From NCBI GenBank assembly GCA_027483285.1, contig JAIXUZ010000284.1, positions 1-7,879 of the forward strand: DNA of 7,879 nucleotides, read 5' to 3'. Within the stretch, counting starts at the first letter, position 1. Each line of letters begins with the position of its first letter. Shown piece after piece: positions 1 to 5,848 of this stretch. Below the pieces are notes generated by a model. That model was not told where the DNA came from, did not search any database, and saw only the letters and a list, made by a program, of their open reading frames with translations. A program made the translations under genes and the position numbers. This stretch comes from Bacteroidota bacterium. Its GTDB lineage: Bacteria; Bacteroidota; Bacteroidia; CAMBQF01.

Positions 1-231
1 TTCCCTAACCCGGCTAAGGGCTATTTTGATATTACGCTTTGTAAAGACTATAAGCCTAAAAGTGCCGACCGTGCTACGCTGATTGATATGAGCGGCAAGG
101 TGGTGCGTAATGTGTTCCCTGCATCAGCGGGCAACCGCATAAACCTTGATGGCGTGGCCGCTGGCAAATACGTCTTTATATATGATTACGGAGACTTTAT
201 CTACCACACTAATATGGTTATTACCAAGTAG
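1..231 (+). CDS. C-terminal end of a T9SS-secreted protein (partial)
   Basis: An open frame enters from the left edge and ends at TAG 229-231, giving 76 residues. It starts with FPNP and continues through LIDMSGKVV, then LDGVAAGKYVFIY, and ends MVITK. This order (xPNP, a strand with a G-K/Q turn, a G-x-Y-x-F/V strand, and a short basic end) is the type A C-terminal sorting domain of the Bacteroidota type IX secretion system. In that family the domain guides the protein across the outer membrane and is then cleaved while the protein is anchored or released. The functional part lies outside the window, so the cargo is unknown. It converges on the minus-strand genes to its right; no hairpin terminator is visible after the stop, and the first inverted repeat of the next cassette begins 16 nt later. 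Confidence 0.85.
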   Translation, partial: FPNPAKGYFDITLCKDYKPKSADRATLIDMSGKVVRNVFPASAGNRINLDGVAAGKYVFIYDYGDFIYHTNMVITK

Positions 232-247
232 TGTTTGTTTAGCATTT

Positions 248-286
248 AACCGCAAAGAACGCAGAGTTATCGCAGAGAACGCAAAG
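248..286. repeat. Left inverted repeat of the GxxExxY cassette
   Basis: This 39-nt stretch contains four copies of CGCAnAG: CGCAAAG, CGCAGAG, CGCAGAG and CGCAAAG, separated by AA or TTAT. The two halves (CGCAAAGAACGCAGAG and CGCAGAGAACGCAAAG) are shuffled versions of one another. The reverse complement of 704-744 matches it from the outer AACCGC to the inner CGCAAAG with a few substitutions and a small length difference. It ends 2 nt before the stop codon of the enclosed gene. Confidence 0.75.
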
Positions 287-288
287 GG

Positions 289-669
289 CTAAAGCCTGTT
301 TACTACTCTCTTTATTCCGTTTCTAAGCAATGCTACATTAAAGTTAATAAGTAGTCCGAGTTTGTATTCGCCTAGTTTTAGGTATGTTAGTGTTTGTGCC
401 AAATGAACATCATTAAGTGCTTCTACACTTTTAATTTCAATTACTACTTTATTCTCAACTAACAAATCCAGCCTGTAGCCACAATCAAGTTTTACAGCCT
501 CATATATTAAAGGCATTGGTTTTTCCTTTTCAACATACAATCCCGATTGGGAGATTTTATAGAACAAGCATTCTTTATAAGCGCTTTCTAATAGCCCGGG
601 GCCTAATGCATTGTGAACATCAATTGATATTCCAATCAGTTTGGTAGCAATATCATTTTCAGTCAGCAT
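289..669 (-). CDS. GxxExxY family protein (PD-(D/E)XK nuclease-like)
   Basis: The product has 126 residues, the usual size of this family. The naming motif is visible as GLLESAY at residues 25-31. A compact PD-(D/E)XK-like core follows: D68 in YRLDLL, then E78-x-K80 in VIEIK, then Q92 with TYL shortly after, the order seen in this nuclease superfamily. No signal peptide or membrane segment is present, so it should be cytoplasmic. The biochemical role of the family is not settled; nuclease activity is an inference from the core residues. ATG at 667-669 is the first in the frame and no Shine-Dalgarno is visible. The gene sits alone between inverted CGCAnAG repeats (248-286 and 704-744) in the gap between two convergent genes, suggesting it moves or is maintained as a unit with them. 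No good TAnnTTTG promoter is seen in its 34-nt upstream gap. Confidence 0.88.
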   Translation of the reverse strand: MLTENDIATKLIGISIDVHNALGPGLLESAYKECLFYKISQSGLYVEKEKPMPLIYEAVKLDCGYRLDLLVENKVVIEIKSVEALNDVHLAQTLTYLKLGEYKLGLLINFNVALLRNGIKRVVNRL

Positions 670-703
670 ATATGGTTTAGTATATATTTTAACTCAATTA
701 AAA

Positions 704-744
704 CTTTGCGCTCTCTGCGTATTTACTCAGCGCACTCTGCGGTT
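704..744. repeat. Right inverted repeat of the GxxExxY cassette
   Basis: Read on the minus strand, this 41-nt stretch begins AACCGCAGAG, contains CGCTGAG and CGCAGAG, and ends AGCGCAAAG, mirroring 248-286. It lies 34 nt upstream of the GxxExxY start and 6 nt before the stop codon of the ABC-F gene. The cassette therefore fits tightly into the gap without cutting either neighbour. Confidence 0.75.
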
Positions 745-750
745 AGAAAA

Positions 751-2694
751 TTAACCTACCTTCTCCAACTCGGCATTTAGCTCTTCCCAGCGGAGCATGG
801 TTTTATCCAGCTCAGCTTTTATCTGGGCAAACTGCTCCAGGTATTTACTTTGCAGTTCAAGGTCGGCGTAAATATCAGGGTCGGCAAGAAAGCCTTCTAT
901 CTGGGCCATTTCCTTTTCCAGCTTAGCAATGGTAGCCTCGGTATTGGTAACCTGGTTGGCTATGCGCTTATGTTCCTTTTCGCGGGCTTTTTGGGCTTCG
1001 CGCTCCTCGTGGGTTTGCTTGGGCTTTTCGGCCACCACTTCTTTAGCCACAACAGCTTTCGCCTCTATGGTTTTAAAGTTGTCGGTATTTTTCTTGGCAA
1101 GGAACTCGTAAATACCACCAATGTGCTCTTTTACTTTACCTCCGGTAAACTCGTACACCTTATCTACCAGGCCGTCTAAAAAGTCCCTGTCGTGAGATAC
1201 CACAATCATCGTTCCCTGATACTCTTTTAGTGCCTGCTTAAGCATGTCTTTAGAGCGCATATCCAAGTGATTGGTTGGCTCATCCATTATCAACAGGTTG
1301 CGGGGTTCTAACAATAGCAGCGCCATTGCCAAACGGGCTTTTTCACCACCCGATAATACTTTCACCTTCTTCTCTACCGCATCTCCGCTAAACAAGAAAG
1401 AACCTAATATCTGGCGGATACGCTGGCGCACATCGCCCTGTGCCACATCATCAATGGTTTTAAATACGGTTTTTTCACCGTCCAACTCATCCGATTGATT
1501 TTGGGCGTAGTAGCCTAATGATATGTTATGGCCAGGAGCAAGCTCGCCTGTATGGTCTTTTATAACACCTGCCAGTACTTTAGAAAGGGTAGATTTACCC
1601 TCGCCGTTTTTACCCACAAAAGCCACTTTTTCGCCCCGTTCAACCATAATAGAAATGCCCTTCAGGATTTCTTTTTGGCCATACGATTTGCGGATGTCTT
1701 TGGCATCTACCGTTACCTTGCCCGAACGTGGCGGTTCAGGAAAACGGAAACGGATAGACTGTACCTTATCATCATCCAGTTCAACAATCTCCAGCTTATC
1801 CAGCTTCTTCATCAAACTTTGCGCGAATGATGCCTTACTGTTCTTCGCCTTGAACTTATTGATTAACTCTTCGGTATGTTCAATGTACTTATCCTGGTTC
1901 TTTTTAGCGGCCAATTGCAACTGGCGGCGCTCTTCGCGCAATACTAAGTATTTAGAGTAATTGGCTTTATAATCGTGAATTTTGCCGCCGGCAATTTCAA
2001 TAGTGCGGTTGGTTGCCTTGTCAAGAAAAGCCTTATCATGCGATACCATTACCACAGCCCCTTCGTAGTTGCTCAAAAAGCCCTCTAACCAGCCGATACT
2101 CTCAATATCCAAGTGGTTGGTTGGCTCATCCAGCAGTAATAAATCGTTGTGCTGAAGAAGGATTTTAGCCAACTCAATACGCATACGCCAGCCCCCGCTA
2201 AACTCTGAGGTGTGCAGGCCAAACTGCTCTTTGTTAAAGCCCAGGCCAATCAAAATTTTCTCAACCTGCGCCATGTAGTTGGCGCCGCCTAAGTGTTGGT
2301 AGCGTTCTGATGCTTCAGAAAAACGGTTCACCAAATCCATATAAGCATCGCCGGCATGGTCGGCATTTTCGTCTATCAATTCCGCTTCCATGCGCTCAAT
2401 ATCAGCCTCCAGTTGTTTGGCTTCTTCAAATGCTTTGGCGGTTTCTTCCAACAAATTAGTGGTATCGCTAATGTGGAGTTCCTGCGGCAGGTAGCCCACC
2501 TTAAAACCTTTGGGTTTAGACACTTTACCCGTTTCAGGCATTTGCTGGCCTGCTATAATTTTTAGCATGGTAGACTTGCCCGCACCGTTGTGCCCGGTAA
2601 GGCCTATACGGTCGTTGGGGTTGACTAAATAACTTATCTCATCAAACAAATACCGTCCGGCAAAGTGTACACTTAAATTCTCTATAGATACCAT
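751..2694 (-). CDS. ABC-F family ATPase (ribosome-associated translation factor)
   Basis: The product has 647 residues and two ATP-binding cassettes with no transmembrane segments, as expected for ABC-F proteins, which act on the ribosome rather than in transport. Cassette 1: Walker A GHNGAGKST 34-42, Q-loop Q71, signature FSGGW 165-169, Walker B LLLLDE 185-190, switch H219. Cassette 2: GKNGEGKST 361-369, Q-loop near 398, LSGGE 447-451, LLIMDE 467-472, H501. Both catalytic glutamates (E190, E472) are present. Between them a charged helical linker at about 250-310, with FKAKNSKASFAQS near 281-293, is the P-site tRNA interaction motif. A Lys/Glu-rich C-terminal extension from about 540 is predicted to form a coiled coil, as in Uup/YdiF-like members. 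The subfamily cannot be fixed from sequence alone, and antibiotic protection is possible but unsupported. It ends 6 nt from the right repeat of the GxxExxY cassette. Confidence 0.95.
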   Translation of the reverse strand: MVSIENLSVHFAGRYLFDEISYLVNPNDRIGLTGHNGAGKSTMLKIIAGQQMPETGKVSKPKGFKVGYLPQELHISDTTNLLEETAKAFEEAKQLEADIERMEAELIDENADHAGDAYMDLVNRFSEASERYQHLGGANYMAQVEKILIGLGFNKEQFGLHTSEFSGGWRMRIELAKILLQHNDLLLLDEPTNHLDIESIGWLEGFLSNYEGAVVMVSHDKAFLDKATNRTIEIAGGKIHDYKANYSKYLVLREERRQLQLAAKKNQDKYIEHTEELINKFKAKNSKASFAQSLMKKLDKLEIVELDDDKVQSIRFRFPEPPRSGKVTVDAKDIRKSYGQKEILKGISIMVERGEKVAFVGKNGEGKSTLSKVLAGVIKDHTGELAPGHNISLGYYAQNQSDELDGEKTVFKTIDDVAQGDVRQRIRQILGSFLFSGDAVEKKVKVLSGGEKARLAMALLLLEPRNLLIMDEPTNHLDMRSKDMLKQALKEYQGTMIVVSHDRDFLDGLVDKVYEFTGGKVKEHIGGIYEFLAKKNTDNFKTIEAKAVVAKEVVAEKPKQTHEEREAQKAREKEHKRIANQVTNTEATIAKLEKEMAQIEGFLADPDIYADLELQSKYLEQFAQIKAELDKTMLRWEELNAELEKVG

Positions 2695-2713
2695 AACACC
2701 TCAAAAAGGGGTG

Positions 2714-2721
2714 CAAAGGTA
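2714..2721 (-). promoter_or_regulatory. Candidate -7 box upstream of the ABC-F gene
   Basis: On the minus strand this reads TACCTTTG, matching the Bacteroidota -7 consensus TAnnTTTG. It lies 19 nt upstream of the ATG, so the leader would be only about 15 nt. No TTTG or TTG sits at the -33 distance; that position is taken by the octamer array. The call rests on the -7 match and its placement only. Confidence 0.4.
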
Positions 2722-2731
2722 CGGCTAATTG

Positions 2732-2787
2732 GCGAATAAGCGAATTAGATAATTAGCGAATTGGTTATTAAAGAATTGAGGGATTAA
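2732..2787. repeat. Degenerate 8-nt repeat array upstream of the ABC-F gene
   Basis: The plus strand can be cut into successive octamers GCGAATAA, GCGAATTA, GATAATTA, GCGAATTG, GTTATTAA, AGAATTGA and GGGATTAA. The first four fit a G-x-x-AATTA-like pattern clearly; the last three are weaker. It is a low-complexity period-8 tract, not a gene. Confidence 0.5.
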
Positions 2788-2939
2788 AAATGAAGAAAAA
2801 ATATTATTCGCTTTTCATTTTTCATTACCAACGGGCGACTTCTTTACGCCGCACTAATTGTAAACATTGACAAGACTGTCACTCTGGGCAATGGTTTTAA
2901 ATTTAATCTGTTTTAATTAATTTTTAGTTTTTAACTGTC

Positions 2940-2996
2940 ATCCCGAACTTGATTCGGGATCTCGTGATATCACTTGGTTTATTCTGCTGTACAGCA
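2940..2996. repeat. Cluster of three perfect palindromes
   Basis: ATCCCGAA (2940-2947) pairs with TTCGGGAT (2953-2960) across a 5-nt loop. GTGATATCAC (2964-2973) and TGCTGTACAGCA (2985-2996) are perfect self-complementary sequences. The first resembles the dispersed CCCGAA/TTCGGG hairpins common in many bacterial intergenic regions. Three perfect dyads within 57 nt point to a repeat element rather than chance. Confidence 0.6.
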
Positions 2997-3052
2997 TTTT
3001 TGGTTCAATAGTTTGTTTTTGGTTTACTCTTTCTTCGCGCAAAAGAACACCA

Positions 3053-3084
3053 CAAAGATACAACAGGCGAATACCTAAAGTCAA
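3053..3084 (-). promoter_or_regulatory. Candidate Bacteroidota promoter without an adjacent gene
   Basis: On the minus strand a TTG (complement of 3082-3084) lies 21 nt before TATCTTTG (3053-3060), close to the Bacteroidota -33/-7 arrangement TTTG and TAnnTTTG. Transcription would start near 3048 and run left through the palindromes 2940-2996. The next start codon is ABC-F, about 350 nt away, so it would give either a long leader or a small RNA. It is a sequence match only. Confidence 0.3.
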
Positions 3085-3120
3085 GTAAAAAATAAATAAA
3101 TGTTAATAAATTATAAATAA

Positions 3121-3181
3121 CCTCTAAAAGGAGGAACTTAAGCCCCCCCTCTCCATTAAATGGAGAGGAGCCGGGGGAGAG
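3121..3181. repeat. GC-rich palindromic repeat (short form)
   Basis: CCTC (3121-3124) and GAGG (3131-3134) form a small hairpin. After AACTTAAG comes a second hairpin: CCTCTCCAT (3148-3156) pairs with ATGGAGAGG (3160-3168) across TAA, and CCCCC (3143-3147) can pair with GGGGG (3173-3177) outside a 4-nt bulge. The order hairpin, short AT palindrome, hairpin, AG-x-CCGGG, G-rich end is the same as in the right part of the element at 5887-5987, so the two are probably relatives. Confidence 0.6.
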
Positions 3182-3248
3182 GAAAAAAATCTACCTCGCC
3201 ACAATCGTAATTAACCTGTGTTAAGCTAAACTAATCTCCACTCTTCCT

Positions 3249-3311
3249 CTCATTCTCACTCTGAGAAAACCACCCGCTCTCTTTCTCATTCTCACTTTGA
3301 AATAACCACCC
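3249..3311 (-). repeat. Tandem 36-nt duplication across the stop codon of the T9SS gene
   Basis: Positions 3249-3275 and 3285-3311 match at 24 of 27 bases, offset by exactly 36 nt, and similarity weakly continues to the left. The right copy encodes the last residues and stop of the T9SS gene (RVVISK, then TGA). The left copy lies downstream of the stop and would read as a second RVV-F-SE-stop tail. Confidence 0.65.
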
Positions 3312-4008
3312 TTTGCCACCCAACAACCTCGCCCCCACTCTCTACAACAAATACATAAACCCCATTACCCAATTCTGTAATAGGTACAGTTTGATTAGCC
3401 TGCGTTACTTGCTTTTGCAAAATTAACTGCCCGGTTAGGTTGAAAATACTTAATTGGGCCTGAGTATAGTTTTTGGGTAGTTCTATACTTACGAAATCCT
3501 GTACCGGATTGGGATAAAACCAAACAGGCTCTACGATGTCTTCATTAATTCCAACTTCTGTTGTTTTTATTAACGAAATATTATCTATTAAATAATATGA
3601 CTCTAAGGCCATGTAAACTGTGTCTAATACTTCATAATTAACCAAGCTATCTACATCGAAATTTCCTATATACAAGTAACTTTCTTCTCCGTTTGCTTTA
3701 AAATTAAAGCTTAACTCAGTCCAATTTCCTTTGTTATTTATTATATTATTACTGTTGTTTTTTAAAGCAATAGACGAATCTATATATATGGGTGGGTAAA
3801 TATTACTTTGGTAAACAGAATCCTTGCTTATTATTGAACCAATATTAGAAACTGCCGCATTGGAGCCTATTGCCAAACTTAAATGATATTTTAAACAATA
3901 CAGACTGTCTTTTTGAAGTGAGCTAGTTAATTTTATAGTGATATATTCTCTGGCATGAGCATTGGGATTATTGTTGAATTTTATATATAAAAAAATCCAG
4001 AAAGACAC
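3292..4008 (-). CDS. T9SS type A sorting domain protein, C-terminal part of a frameshifted gene
   Basis: This 238-residue frame is the continuation of the frame at 3981-4268, not an independent gene: its nominal ATG at 4008 overlaps the upstream frame, and only residues from about 7 onward fit the joined protein. REYITIKLTSSL (20-31) through the CLKYHLSLA region (38-46) and NWTELSFNF (95-103), YLYIGNF and YYLIDNISL (138-146) look like the strands of a jelly-roll carbohydrate-binding-like domain found in Bacteroidota surface proteins. WFYPNP at 163-168 starts the T9SS sorting domain, which runs through LSIFNLTGQLI and NGVYVFVVE to RVVISK at the end. The complete protein would be secreted through the outer membrane; its ligand is unknown. 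The gene is visibly AT-richer than its neighbours. The C-terminal features are intact, which suggests recent damage, slippage or a sequencing error. Confidence 0.75.
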   Translation of the reverse strand: MSFWIFLYIKFNNNPNAHAREYITIKLTSSLQKDSLYCLKYHLSLAIGSNAAVSNIGSIISKDSVYQSNIYPPIYIDSSIALKNNSNNIINNKGNWTELSFNFKANGEESYLYIGNFDVDSLVNYEVLDTVYMALESYYLIDNISLIKTTEVGINEDIVEPVWFYPNPVQDFVSIELPKNYTQAQLSIFNLTGQLILQKQVTQANQTVPITELGNGVYVFVVESGGEVVGWQRVVISK

Positions 4009-4268
4009 TCTCCGTCTATTGGTATTAAGTTCTCATTATACGAATTTGGTATTCCACAATATTCGTTAGGTGTGGCACAATAGCTATAAAGATCAGGTGT
4101 GCCCGAATTAGCAGAATGCCATTGTGCAGTATAACCTGAAAATTGTGACGTAAAATCAGGGCAAATAATAATATCCTCAAAGCTACCATTAGGCACCAAA
4201 TTAACCTGCGCCTTTACACAGACAAAAGCGAACAGCGCGAGCAATGTATAAGTCCATTTAGCACCCAT
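3981..4268 (-). CDS. Secreted T9SS protein, N-terminal part of a frameshifted gene
   Basis: The frame gives 95 residues. A signal peptide is clear: MGAKW, then a hydrophobic run TLLALFAFVCV, with likely cleavage after KA at residue 20. The mature start QVNLVPNGSFEDIIICPDF, followed by WHSANSGTPDLYSYC, is the familiar NLVPNxSFE...CP...GTPDY/LxxxC opening of a Bacteroidota secreted-protein family. The frame breaks off at LSGFFYI, just after a run of seven T on the coding strand (complement of 3989-3995). Adding one T, or a -1 slip, joins it to the frame ending at 3292 and gives one protein of 325 residues with signal peptide, jelly-roll-like region and sorting domain. As it stands this piece would be exported to the periplasm but lack the sorting domain, so it could not use the T9SS. 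Confidence 0.75.
   Translation of the reverse strand: MGAKWTYTLLALFAFVCVKAQVNLVPNGSFEDIIICPDFTSQFSGYTAQWHSANSGTPDLYSYCATPNEYCGIPNSYNENLIPIDGECLSGFFYI
3989..3995 (-). other. Frameshift site: run of seven T on the coding strand
   Basis: The upstream frame reads GGA TTT TTT TAT ATA TAA; the downstream frame reads ATT TTT TTA TAT ATA AAA through the same bases. One extra T, or a -1 slip, joins them. The site is not a standard X-XXY-YYZ slippery heptamer, because the base before the run is A. Confidence 0.7.
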
Positions 4269-4272
4269 CTAC

Positions 4273-4280
4273 CAAATATA
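4273..4280 (-). promoter_or_regulatory. Candidate -7 box next to the start of the T9SS gene
   Basis: Read on the minus strand this is TATATTTG, a match to TAnnTTTG ending 4 nt before the ATG at 4266-4268. If it is used, transcription would begin almost at the start codon and the message would be leaderless. No TTG lies at the -33 distance, so the match may be chance in an AT-rich region. Confidence 0.25.
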
Positions 4281-4295
4281 CATTTTCATTCGTTT

Positions 4296-4315
4296 CCCAC
4301 GATTGAAATCGTGGG
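4296..4315. repeat. Palindromic hairpin upstream of the T9SS gene
   Basis: CCCACGAT (4296-4303) and ATCGTGGG (4308-4315) pair perfectly across the loop TGAA. The sequence resembles a small hairpin repeat that recurs in intergenic regions of many bacteria. With no U-tract it is not a clear terminator. It lies between the NAD(P)-binding gene's end and the T9SS gene's start, both read leftward. Confidence 0.55.
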
Positions 4316-4345
4316 CTATGTTATTATATGTTTTGTGATATCGAA

Positions 4346-4376
4346 TTAACAACTATAAGCTATACCCTACAAGCTA
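4346..4376 (-). repeat. TAG heptamer array at the end of the NAD(P)-binding gene
   Basis: On the coding (minus) strand TAG recurs every 7 nt: TAGCTTG, TAGGGTA, TAGCTTA and TAGTTGT, followed by TAA at the next 7-nt step (plus-strand starts 4374, 4367, 4360, 4353 and 4346). The second unit supplies the gene's stop codon, and the first lies inside the last codons (VADSL). The 7-nt period puts the later TAGs in the other two frames in turn. Confidence 0.7.
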
Positions 4377-5038
4377 TCAGCTACATTTTCTATTTCCGCG
4401 CTCTCTAATATCCTCACCCCTTGGCCGTCGCCGGTGGCGCCAACTTTAGCCATTGCTTTAGCTACGGTAGCGCTTTCTATGGGTTTGTATTTATTTAGCG
4501 GGCCGTTCCATAAAAAGCCCAGGCCACCCATAACCACCTTGGCTATGCTTTCGCCCTGGCGGTGTTCTTTGCGCGGGCCCAGCAGCATACCGGGGCGGAA
4601 GATGTTTACGCTGTTAAAGCCAATCAATTCAATATCGCGCTCTACCTCGCCTTTGGTCTTCAAGTAAAAGGTGCTAGTGTCCACCTTAGCCCCAATGCTC
4701 GACATTAAGTTGAACGATTTAGCCCCTTGTTCTTTGGCAATTTTGGCAAAGGCCAACGGCAGCTCATAATCTACAAAGCGGAACGCCTCTTTGGTTTTAG
4801 CAACGGCAATGGTAGTGCCAAGGCAGCAATACACATCGTCGGCCACCAGTCGGTCTTTTATGGCATCCAGGTTTTTAAAGTCGGTTACTACTTGGTCTAC
4901 TATGGGGTTGTCGGTAGCTAAATGCCTGCGGGCGGGCACAATAATTTTGCTGTACGCCCCGCTGTTTATAAGCTCGGTAAGTAAAAAGCCGCCGGTTAAG
5001 CCCGTAGCGCCCAATAGTAATGCTGTTTTTTGTGCCAT
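4367..5038 (-). CDS. NAD(P)-binding atypical SDR protein, TIP30/CC3-like
   Basis: The product has 223 residues and a single Rossmann domain. GATGLTG at 10-16 is the nucleotide-binding glycine motif at the end of the first strand. CCLGTT at 71-76 and RPGMLLGPR at 148-156 are typical of the CC3/TIP30-like atypical short-chain dehydrogenases. A possible YxxxK pair is Y125-K129 (YLKTK), with serines 113-114 before it, so catalysis is plausible but the substrate is unknown. No signal peptide: cytoplasmic. The ATG at 5036-5038 places the glycine motif at the expected depth. It is divergent from the peroxiredoxin across 147 nt; no clear TAnnTTTG box was found for this side, which is very AT-rich. 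Its stop codon lies within a TAG heptamer array, so its last few residues may be a late addition from that repeat. Confidence 0.88.
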   Translation of the reverse strand: MAQKTALLLGATGLTGGFLLTELINSGAYSKIIVPARRHLATDNPIVDQVVTDFKNLDAIKDRLVADDVYCCLGTTIAVAKTKEAFRFVDYELPLAFAKIAKEQGAKSFNLMSSIGAKVDTSTFYLKTKGEVERDIELIGFNSVNIFRPGMLLGPRKEHRQGESIAKVVMGGLGFLWNGPLNKYKPIESATVAKAMAKVGATGDGQGVRILESAEIENVADSL

Positions 5039-5128
5039 ATAGATAGTATCAATGAGGTGTTAGATAATATATATAATATATAAACAAATTTTAACATCAC
5101 TTGTTTCTAATACCTGCGTAAAGTTGAG

Positions 5129-5136
5129 TAATTTTG
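5129..5136 (+). promoter_or_regulatory. -7 box of the peroxiredoxin promoter
   Basis: TAATTTTG matches the Bacteroidota TAnnTTTG box and is followed by the often-seen CACC. Transcription would start near 5140, giving an A-rich leader of about 45 nt with no Shine-Dalgarno before ATG 5186. A TTG at 5101-5103 lies 25 nt upstream of the box, longer than the usual -33 spacing, so the upstream element is uncertain. Confidence 0.55.
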
Positions 5137-5185
5137 CACCACAATTATACTAATCAAACAGTAATCACTTAAAAAAACACATACA

Positions 5186-5818
5186 ATGGCAGTATTAGTA
5201 GGCAAAAAAGCCCCATCGTTTAAAGCTAAGGCCGTAATTAACGGCGAAGAGATTGTAGATAACTACTCGTTAGACCAGTTTATAGGCAAGAAGCACGTTA
5301 TTTTGTTCTTCTACCCAAAAGATTTCACTTTTGTTTGCCCTACAGAATTGCACGCTTTCCAGGCTGCTTTACCTGAGTTTGAGGCACGTAACGTAGCTGT
5401 TGTTGGCTGCTCTACCGATAACGAGCACGCACACTGGGGTTGGTTACAACTACCTAAAGACAAAGGCGGTATTGAAGGTGTTACCTACCCAATTATTGCT
5501 GATACCAACAAAACCATTTCTCACAACTTCGACGTGCTTAATGGCTCTTACGAATTAGATGAGGACGACCAATTGGTAGCATCGGCCGAGATGGTTGCTT
5601 ACCGTGGCTTATTCCTTATTGACAAAGAAGGTATTGTACGTCACCAACTGGTAAACGACCTTCCACTAGGCCGTAACGTAGGCGAGGCTATCCGTATTGT
5701 TGATGCCCTGCAACACCTAGAAGAAAAAGGCGAGGTTTGCCCTGCAAACTGGTCTAAAGGCGAAGACGCTATGAACGCTACCCACGGTGGTGTTGCTGAT
5801 TACTTAGCTACTCACTAA
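5186..5818 (+). CDS. Typical 2-Cys peroxiredoxin (AhpC/Prx1 class)
   Basis: The product has 210 residues and reduces hydrogen peroxide and organic peroxides in the cytoplasm using a thiol cycle. The active site PKDFTFVC (44-51) contains P44, T48 and the peroxidatic C51; R140 in YRGLFLID is the conserved active-site arginine; the resolving cysteine is C185 in GEVCPANW. This makes it a typical two-cysteine enzyme that works as a head-to-tail dimer. The usual GGLG is GGIEG here (94-98) and the C-terminal YF motif of over-oxidation-sensitive eukaryotic enzymes is absent: the chain ends VADYLATH. By family knowledge this favours a robust enzyme. No ahpF or thioredoxin reductase gene is next to it, so the reductant is encoded elsewhere. 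It has its own promoter box at 5129 and a strong terminator at 5849-5881. Confidence 0.96.
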   Translation: MAVLVGKKAPSFKAKAVINGEEIVDNYSLDQFIGKKHVILFFYPKDFTFVCPTELHAFQAALPEFEARNVAVVGCSTDNEHAHWGWLQLPKDKGGIEGVTYPIIADTNKTISHNFDVLNGSYELDEDDQLVASAEMVAYRGLFLIDKEGIVRHQLVNDLPLGRNVGEAIRIVDALQHLEEKGEVCPANWSKGEDAMNATHGGVADYLATH

Positions 5819-5848
5819 TAGCGTATAGCGTATAGCGTATAGCGTATA
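5819..5848 (+). repeat. Perfect TAGCGTA heptamer array after the peroxiredoxin stop
   Basis: Four identical copies of TAGCGTA start at 5819, 5826, 5833 and 5840, followed by TA. The first TAG is in frame directly after the TAA stop (tandem stop), and the next two fall in the other two frames. The array ends where the terminator's A tract begins. Confidence 0.9.

Larger units (their letters stand above)
2695..3291. other. Gene-free 597-nt spacer rich in small repeats and palindromes
   Basis: No reading frame here resembles a protein. From left to right it holds the ABC-F -7 box (2714-2721), an octamer array (2732-2787), an AT-rich tract, a cluster of perfect palindromes (2940-2996), a second -7-like box (3053-3060), an AT-rich stretch (3085-3120), a GC-rich hairpin element (3121-3181) and the duplicated tail of the next gene (3249-3275). 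It separates two genes that both point left. Confidence 0.7.

Noticed and set aside
248..744. Insertion sequence
   Set aside because: Inverted repeats are present, but the enclosed protein is GxxExxY, not a transposase, and no target-site duplication could be recognised.
1523..1960. A 145-codon plus-strand frame and several others at 850-2565
   Set aside because: They lie wholly antisense to the ABC-F gene, whose motifs fix the minus strand as coding; their translations show no recognisable domain.
2790..2870. A 26-codon plus-strand frame beginning MKKKYYSLFIF
   Set aside because: It looks like a signal peptide start, but it comes from an AT-rich low-complexity tract, stops after 26 codons and has no promoter box or continuation.
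2868..2881. TTGACA-like -35 box
   Set aside because: The Bacteroidota primary sigma factor does not use this box, no matching -10 or gene follows, and the word is part of a small TGACA/TGTCA dyad.
3129..3134. AGGAGG, a perfect Shine-Dalgarno word
   Set aside because: No start codon follows at a useful distance; it is one arm of the GC-rich hairpin repeat, and Bacteroidota rarely use this signal.
3988..3998. Programmed -1 ribosomal frameshift site
   Set aside because: The run is preceded by A, so it does not form a proper X-XXY-YYZ heptamer, and no stimulatory stem-loop is evident after it; mutation, slippage or read error are simpler.
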